64,000 bases of DNA from an uncultured Bacteroidia bacterium (GTDB lineage Bacteria; Bacteroidota; Bacteroidia; Bacteroidales; UBA932), in assembly GCA_902789245.1 (NCBI GenBank), contig CADAND010000012.1, positions 1-64,000 on the forward strand, in the 5' to 3' direction. Shown here in pieces: positions 60,702-64,000 of this stretch. A model generated the notes under the pieces. That model did not search any database. It was not told where the DNA came from and saw nothing but the letters and a program-made list of their open reading frames with translations. Numbering within the stretch: position 1 is the stretch's first letter; every line of letters begins with the position of its first letter. Made by a program: the position numbers and the translations under genes.

Positions 60702-61247
60702 ATGAAAGAGAAGAAATCCTACAACCTGCTGATCACCATCTGGTTATGGGTGGTCCTGATCGGTATCCTGCCCGTCCTGGGGCGCAACCTCCTGGTCTCC
60801 CTGCAATTCGGCATGGGTGTTCCCGCGTATTACAAGGTGCCCTACGCCCTGCTGATTCTGGGCGGTCTGGTCTATCTGTGCGGATACATCCTCCTGGCAT
60901 GCAAGCGCAAGCCCGGGGTGTGGCTGATTTTCCTGTCCCTTCCCGTCGCCTACGCCCTGGCCCAGCTGGACTTGTACTTTTTCGGCCTGCCCGGCTCCGG
61001 CAGCGGCGGGGTCATGTTCCTGGTCTATGTCATCTTCCCGTTACTGCTGAACCTCGTCACCGCAGGTCTGCTTTTCCTGCGCAGGCGCGGCCTTTCCGGC
61101 TGGGACCTGCTGCGCAGGCGGGAACCGGCGGCGGAACAGCCCGCGGAACAGCCCGCAGAGGGTAAACTAGAAGATCTTCGGGAGGAAGATGATCAGGCCG
61201 ATGGCGGCAGCGGCGAGGGCGCAGACGAGGACGCCGGCCGCGCATAG
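60702..61247 (+). CDS. Four-helix membrane protein of unknown function
   Basis: 181 residues with four hydrophobic stretches (LLITIWLWVVLIGILPVLG; YALLILGGLVYLCGYILLA; VWLIFLSLPVAYALAQLDLYFF; VMFLVYVIFPLLLNLVTAGLLFL) and an acidic, low-complexity tail (AAEQPAEQPAEGKLEDLREEDDQ...). The last 81 nt are antisense to dgkA: the tail is the mirror of the dgkA 3' end. The overlap is real unless the gene actually ends earlier through a sequence error. Function unknown. Confidence 0.65.
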   Translation: MKEKKSYNLLITIWLWVVLIGILPVLGRNLLVSLQFGMGVPAYYKVPYALLILGGLVYLCGYILLACKRKPGVWLIFLSLPVAYALAQLDLYFFGLPGSGSGGVMFLVYVIFPLLLNLVTAGLLFLRRRGLSGWDLLRRREPAAEQPAEQPAEGKLEDLREEDDQADGGSGEGADEDAGRA

Positions 61248-61535
61248 ATCCTTGATGTCGCCGATGCGCTTGTCCTGCTCCGGCTGGACGACGTCGCAGA
61301 CGCGCTCCAGGGCGGAGTTGAGGATCTCAGCCGCAAAAACGAGCCCGATGGCGAACGCCACCAGGGCCCATTCAGTCAGGGAAATCCGGAAGATAAAACC
61401 GGCCGCGAGGACCAGGATGGTCGCGAGGAGATGCACCCAGGCATTGTGCTCCTCACGGAACAGTACGCCGACGCCGCGGAATGCGAAGCGGAAGCTTCGC
61501 AGCACTTTTTTAAAAGAAAAACATTGATTATCCAT
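61167..61535 (-). CDS. dgkA: Diacylglycerol kinase / undecaprenol kinase family protein
   Basis: 122 residues, three-helix membrane enzyme. SFRFAFRGVGVLFREEHNAWVH and EILNSALERVCD (the conserved E-x-x-N-[ST]-A-[IL]-E active-site helix) identify DgkA-type kinases; in this group the substrate may be undecaprenol rather than diacylglycerol. ATG 61535 is chosen because the promoter box TATCTTTG lies at 61559-61566; the upstream ATG at 61571 lies beyond it. The 3' end overlaps the convergent membrane gene by 81 nt. Confidence 0.9.
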   Translation of the reverse strand: MDNQCFSFKKVLRSFRFAFRGVGVLFREEHNAWVHLLATILVLAAGFIFRISLTEWALVAFAIGLVFAAEILNSALERVCDVVQPEQDKRIGDIKDLCAAGVLVCALAAAAIGLIIFLPKIF

Positions 61536-61537
61536 GG

Positions 61538-61566
61538 TCAGAACGGCGCAGTTCTGAACAAAGATA
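61538..61566 (-). promoter_or_regulatory. dgkA promoter and leader inverted repeat
   Basis: Minus-strand -7 box TATCTTTG at 61559-61566, followed at the presumed transcription start by a perfect 7-bp inverted repeat TCAGAAC-ggcgca-GTTCTGA (61538-61557), ending 2 nt before the ATG. It could be an operator or a leader hairpin masking the translation start. Confidence 0.55.
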
Positions 61567-61577
61567 ATCATTTTTTC

Positions 61578-62753
61578 TCATTCCAGCGCAAATGTGATTT
61601 CCACATCGCCGAAACGGCCGGTCAGCGTGCCGCCGCCCCGGGCGAAGACCTCGTCGAAATAGTTGCGCGTGAGCTGGCCGCGCCAGACGATGTCGTCCTT
61701 GTCCTTGTAGGGGATGTCCAGTTCGAATCCGTATGCTTTGGAGTTGTACTTGACCACGGCGCTGCATTTCCAGCTGGTGGTCGTGCCCCCGTCGTCCTCG
61801 ATCACCATGAAGGCGATCTTCTCCATCTGTTCGGTGAAATTGGTCAACAGGAGGGCGTTGAAGGGGACCTTGCGGTTGAGCTGGCTGCGCTTGATGACGA
61901 CCATCAGGTCCGTCAGGCTGGGCGAGTAGTTCTTCAGATCGTCGTCCTTGGAGGCCTTGAAGCCGTCCACGGCGCCTGTCTTGATGAAGAACTCGCTGGC
62001 GCCGCCGAACCAGGAATCATAGTTGCGCAGCATCTTGAAATCGCGGATGCTGAGGATGTATTCATTCTCGTCCCCCTTTCCCTTGTCTTTCGTGGCTTTG
62101 GTGGGGGCGGATTCCTCGAAGAGCTCGAACGGGGTGAAGCCCGCGTCGTCGTTGCGGTTGATCACCCAGACCGGGCGCTCGCGCGCCACCTGCTCGGTCA
62201 CGATCACGGAGTCTACCACGTGGGCGCCGTGGCTGTCGATGCGCACTTCATAGCCGTAGTTGGCTTCGGCGCCGTAGCCCGGATCGAAGGTGACGATGGG
62301 GAAGTCCTGGCCGTTCCATTCCTCGGAATAGGGCCAGTAGATCTGCATGTCGGACTCGCTGAGCGCGTTGATATAGCGCTCCACGTCCGCCGCACCGGCC
62401 TTGGTGCCATATTTGTCCGACAGATAGTTGGCGAAAAGCTCCCGCAGGGGCACCGGGTAGCCGCCGGCCTTGGTGGCGCGGGTCTGCGGACTGTCGCCTA
62501 CGCCCGCGCCCGGAGCCTCGAAGAGATCCGTGAGGCGGTATTCCTCGTCATAGCCGTGCCCGGAGGAAGACGTGACGGCATCATAGACTTCATCGAGGTG
62601 CCCGCTCTCGAGCGGCAGGTCGGAGAGCATCTTGGCCACGTCCGACAGGGAAAAGAGGCCCTGGTCGGCCGTCGGATCAAAGGGTTGTTTCTCGCCGCAG
62701 GAGGCGAGGGCAAGGGCGCAGAACAGCGCCACGGAGAATCGGAGTGTTTTCAT
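61578..62753 (-). CDS. Large hypothetical lipoprotein
   Basis: 391 residues. ATG 62753 gives a signal peptide with lipobox (MKTLRFSVALFCALALASC). The mature region starts with a helical part (about 30-115) followed by beta-rich segments. No catalytic motif recognised. Typical of Bacteroidota surface or periplasmic lipoproteins. A weak TCAATTTG box lies near 62780 on the minus strand. Confidence 0.78.
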   Translation of the reverse strand: MKTLRFSVALFCALALASCGEKQPFDPTADQGLFSLSDVAKMLSDLPLESGHLDEVYDAVTSSSGHGYDEEYRLTDLFEAPGAGVGDSPQTRATKAGGYPVPLRELFANYLSDKYGTKAGAADVERYINALSESDMQIYWPYSEEWNGQDFPIVTFDPGYGAEANYGYEVRIDSHGAHVVDSVIVTEQVARERPVWVINRNDDAGFTPFELFEESAPTKATKDKGKGDENEYILSIRDFKMLRNYDSWFGGASEFFIKTGAVDGFKASKDDDLKNYSPSLTDLMVVIKRSQLNRKVPFNALLLTNFTEQMEKIAFMVIEDDGGTTTSWKCSAVVKYNSKAYGFELDIPYKDKDDIVWRGQLTRNYFDEVFARGGGTLTGRFGDVEITFALE

Positions 62754-62877
62754 TTTTGCAAACAGTTTAGACTGCTGCAAATTGACAAACAATTATCCGA
62801 TTTGTTGTCCGATTAATCGTTTAATTTCCGGTGGATGGCCCAAAGGCGCTGACAGGCAGCTGCTGCCTGCGACGCGG

Positions 62878-63747
62878 TCAGGCGGAGAACCGAACGAAAC
62901 GTACTTTTTTGTAGAAATCGGGGAGATTCTGTACGTTTTTGAAGCCCGCGGTGCGGAAGACCCCGGCCGTTTCGGGCCCGAGTGCCTCGTTGATCTCGAC
63001 GAGGCCGACCCCGCCCGGCCGCAGGAAGCGCTGTGCCCAGCGCGCGACGGCCCGGTAGAAACGCAGCGGATCGTCGTCCGGCACAAAGAGCGCGAGCCCC
63101 GGCTCCCAGTCCAGCACATTGGGTCGCATCTGTGCCCGCTCGCGCTCCAGCACATAGGGCGGATTGCTGACGATCAGATCGAACGGGCCATACGGGAAGA
63201 CCTGCTCCGTGTCCAACACGTCCGCCTGCAGAAACTCCGGACTTTGGCGGACAAGGCCGCTGCCGCCAAACTGATTCCGGGCATAACCCAACGCTCTCTC
63301 CGACAAGTCGAGGCCGATGACTTCGGCGTCCCGGATGTCCAGCGCGATGCTCCAGGCGATGCAGCCCGAGCCGGTGCAGAGGTCGAGCACCCGCGGCGCG
63401 CGCTCCAGATCCATCTCCTGCAGCGTCCGGACGGCCTCGGCTACGAGCAGCTCCGTCTCGGGACGCGGCACGAGCACACCGGGCCCCACGGCGAAACGCC
63501 GGTCGCAGAACTCCGCCACGCCCAGTACATACTGGATCGGCTCGCCGGCGCACAGCCGCTCCAGGTCGGCCGTGAGCTCCGGCAGCTGTGCCTCCGGGAC
63601 GGCCGTCTGCGGCTCCACGATGTGCGTGTAGTTCGTCACGCCCAGCAGCTCACGGCAGAGCATCAAAACCAAACCCCTCGCCTCCGGCGAAGGGTACAGC
63701 TTTTCGAGGCGGGCGGCGCCGTCGCGGATGAAATCGGCGAGCAGCAC
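62878..63747 (-). CDS. prmC: Peptide chain release factor glutamine methyltransferase
   Basis: 289 residues. It methylates the GGQ glutamine of RF1/RF2. N-terminal helical domain; PIQYVLGVAEFCDRRFAVGPGVLVPRPETE (PrmC hallmark); SAM motif VLDLCTGSGCIAWSIAL; catalytic VSNPPYV. The start is GTG at 63747, overlapping the ddl stop (TAGTG). A hairpin (CAGGCAG/CTGCCTG, 62853-62869) follows the stop but lacks a T-run. Confidence 0.96.
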   Translation of the reverse strand: MLLADFIRDGAARLEKLYPSPEARGLVLMLCRELLGVTNYTHIVEPQTAVPEAQLPELTADLERLCAGEPIQYVLGVAEFCDRRFAVGPGVLVPRPETELLVAEAVRTLQEMDLERAPRVLDLCTGSGCIAWSIALDIRDAEVIGLDLSERALGYARNQFGGSGLVRQSPEFLQADVLDTEQVFPYGPFDLIVSNPPYVLERERAQMRPNVLDWEPGLALFVPDDDPLRFYRAVARWAQRFLRPGGVGLVEINEALGPETAGVFRTAGFKNVQNLPDFYKKVRFVRFSA

Positions 63748-64000
63748 TAGCAGTTCTCGATGAGGGTGCTCAGGAAGGCGGTCATGTCCAGACCCGCCGT
63801 GCGGACCATCTTGGGCACGAGCGAGGCGCTCGTCATGCCCGGGATGGTGTTGATTTCCAGGAAGTAGAGACCATCCTCGGCGAGGATCCAGTCCATGCGG
63901 ACGACGCCGCGGCAGCCGAGGCGGAAGTAGATCTCGGCCGTGGTGTCCTGGACCTGCTTGCGGACCTCGTCGGAGACGGGGGCCGGGCAGATCTCCTGGC
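63747..64000 (-). CDS. ddl: D-alanine--D-alanine ligase, C-terminal part
   Basis: The last 83 codons of a gene entering from beyond the window end. It ends VVRMDWILAEDGLYFLEINTIPGMT, then SASLVPKMVRTAGLDM. The EINTIPGMT motif holds the Mg-binding Glu and Asn of Ddl ATP-grasp enzymes. Makes the D-Ala-D-Ala terminus of peptidoglycan stem peptides. The stop is coupled to prmC. Confidence 0.9.
   Translation of the reverse strand, partial: QEICPAPVSDEVRKQVQDTTAEIYFRLGCRGVVRMDWILAEDGLYFLEINTIPGMTSASLVPKMVRTAGLDMTAFLSTLIENC

Noticed and set aside
61536-61571. Longer dgkA N-terminus from ATG 61571
   Set aside because: That ATG is upstream of the TATCTTTG promoter box at 61559-61566; the internal ATG 61535 fits the family start.
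62853-62869. Hairpin after prmC as a terminator
   Set aside because: A perfect CAGGCAG/CTGCCTG stem exists, but there is no T-tract on the minus strand.

Overview
The window looks like a chromosomal segment from a GC-rich member of the Bacteroidales (Bacteroidota). The evidence is threefold. Many genes are preceded by the Bacteroidota promoter box TAnnTTTG, with TTTG about 20 nt further upstream in the clearest cases. Secreted proteins and lipoproteins are typical of the group (DUF5106, DUF4230, DUF3109, S46 peptidase, GH43). Several core enzymes carry Bacteroidota-type variants: MurA with Asp in place of the catalytic Cys, Mrp without its C-terminal CxxC, and a second EF-G with degenerate GTPase motifs. 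I cannot name a genus.

Layout. 0-6.6 kb: start of a PD40/TolB-like gene, a thioredoxin-like lipoprotein, galM-thyA-folA, and two tandem NSS transporters. 6.6-8.8 kb: an ECF sigma factor and a membrane/beta-barrel partner, bracketed by two copies of a palindromic repeat. 8.8-17.6 kb: lipoprotein, mutS, histidine phosphatase, glycosyltransferase, YfhO-like membrane protein. 17.6-23 kb (mostly minus): rsmA, mrp, a DPP7-type S46 peptidase, rnhB, an XRE regulator, a small ORF. 23-29.6 kb: EF-G2 paralog, a peptidase-S51/ATP-grasp fusion, and two secreted proteins, one GH43. 29.7-33.8 kb: aspS-murB-murA. 33.8-44.3 kb: an aspartate-family/diaminopimelate cluster (AK-HSD, M20/DapE candidate, dapB, dapA, dapD, dapF, aminotransferase). 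This cluster is split by a lower-GC minus-strand operon (MazG-like, GIY-YIG plus DUF2075 helicase, deoxyribosyltransferase-like) and a palindrome-rich spacer. 44.3-48 kb: lipoprotein, two DUF4230 proteins, tRNA-Val, GH43. 48-54 kb: NlpC/P60-LysM protein, aminopeptidase P, fabG, comF-like, hemW, coiled-coil membrane protein. 54-64 kb: small membrane protein, DUF3109, degenerate M16, TPR protein, peptidase U32, a membrane protein overlapping dgkA tail to tail, lipoprotein, prmC, and the 3' end of ddl.

How genes work together. aspS-murB-murA, thrA, the dap genes, ddl and dgkA all feed cell-wall or aspartate-family metabolism. The dap genes here imply the succinylase route to diaminopimelate, with asd not in the window. 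thyA-folA is the usual thymidylate/folate pair.

The most unusual signal is a set of palindromic repeats sitting in frame inside conserved housekeeping genes (glycosyltransferase, dapF, rsmA, hemW, yfhO, possibly U32) as well as between genes. Copies differ in stem sequence but keep pairing and fixed core motifs. They behave like in-frame mobile palindromes, analogous to the Rickettsia palindromic elements. The MazG/GIY-YIG-helicase operon is the best candidate for an uncharacterised functional system.
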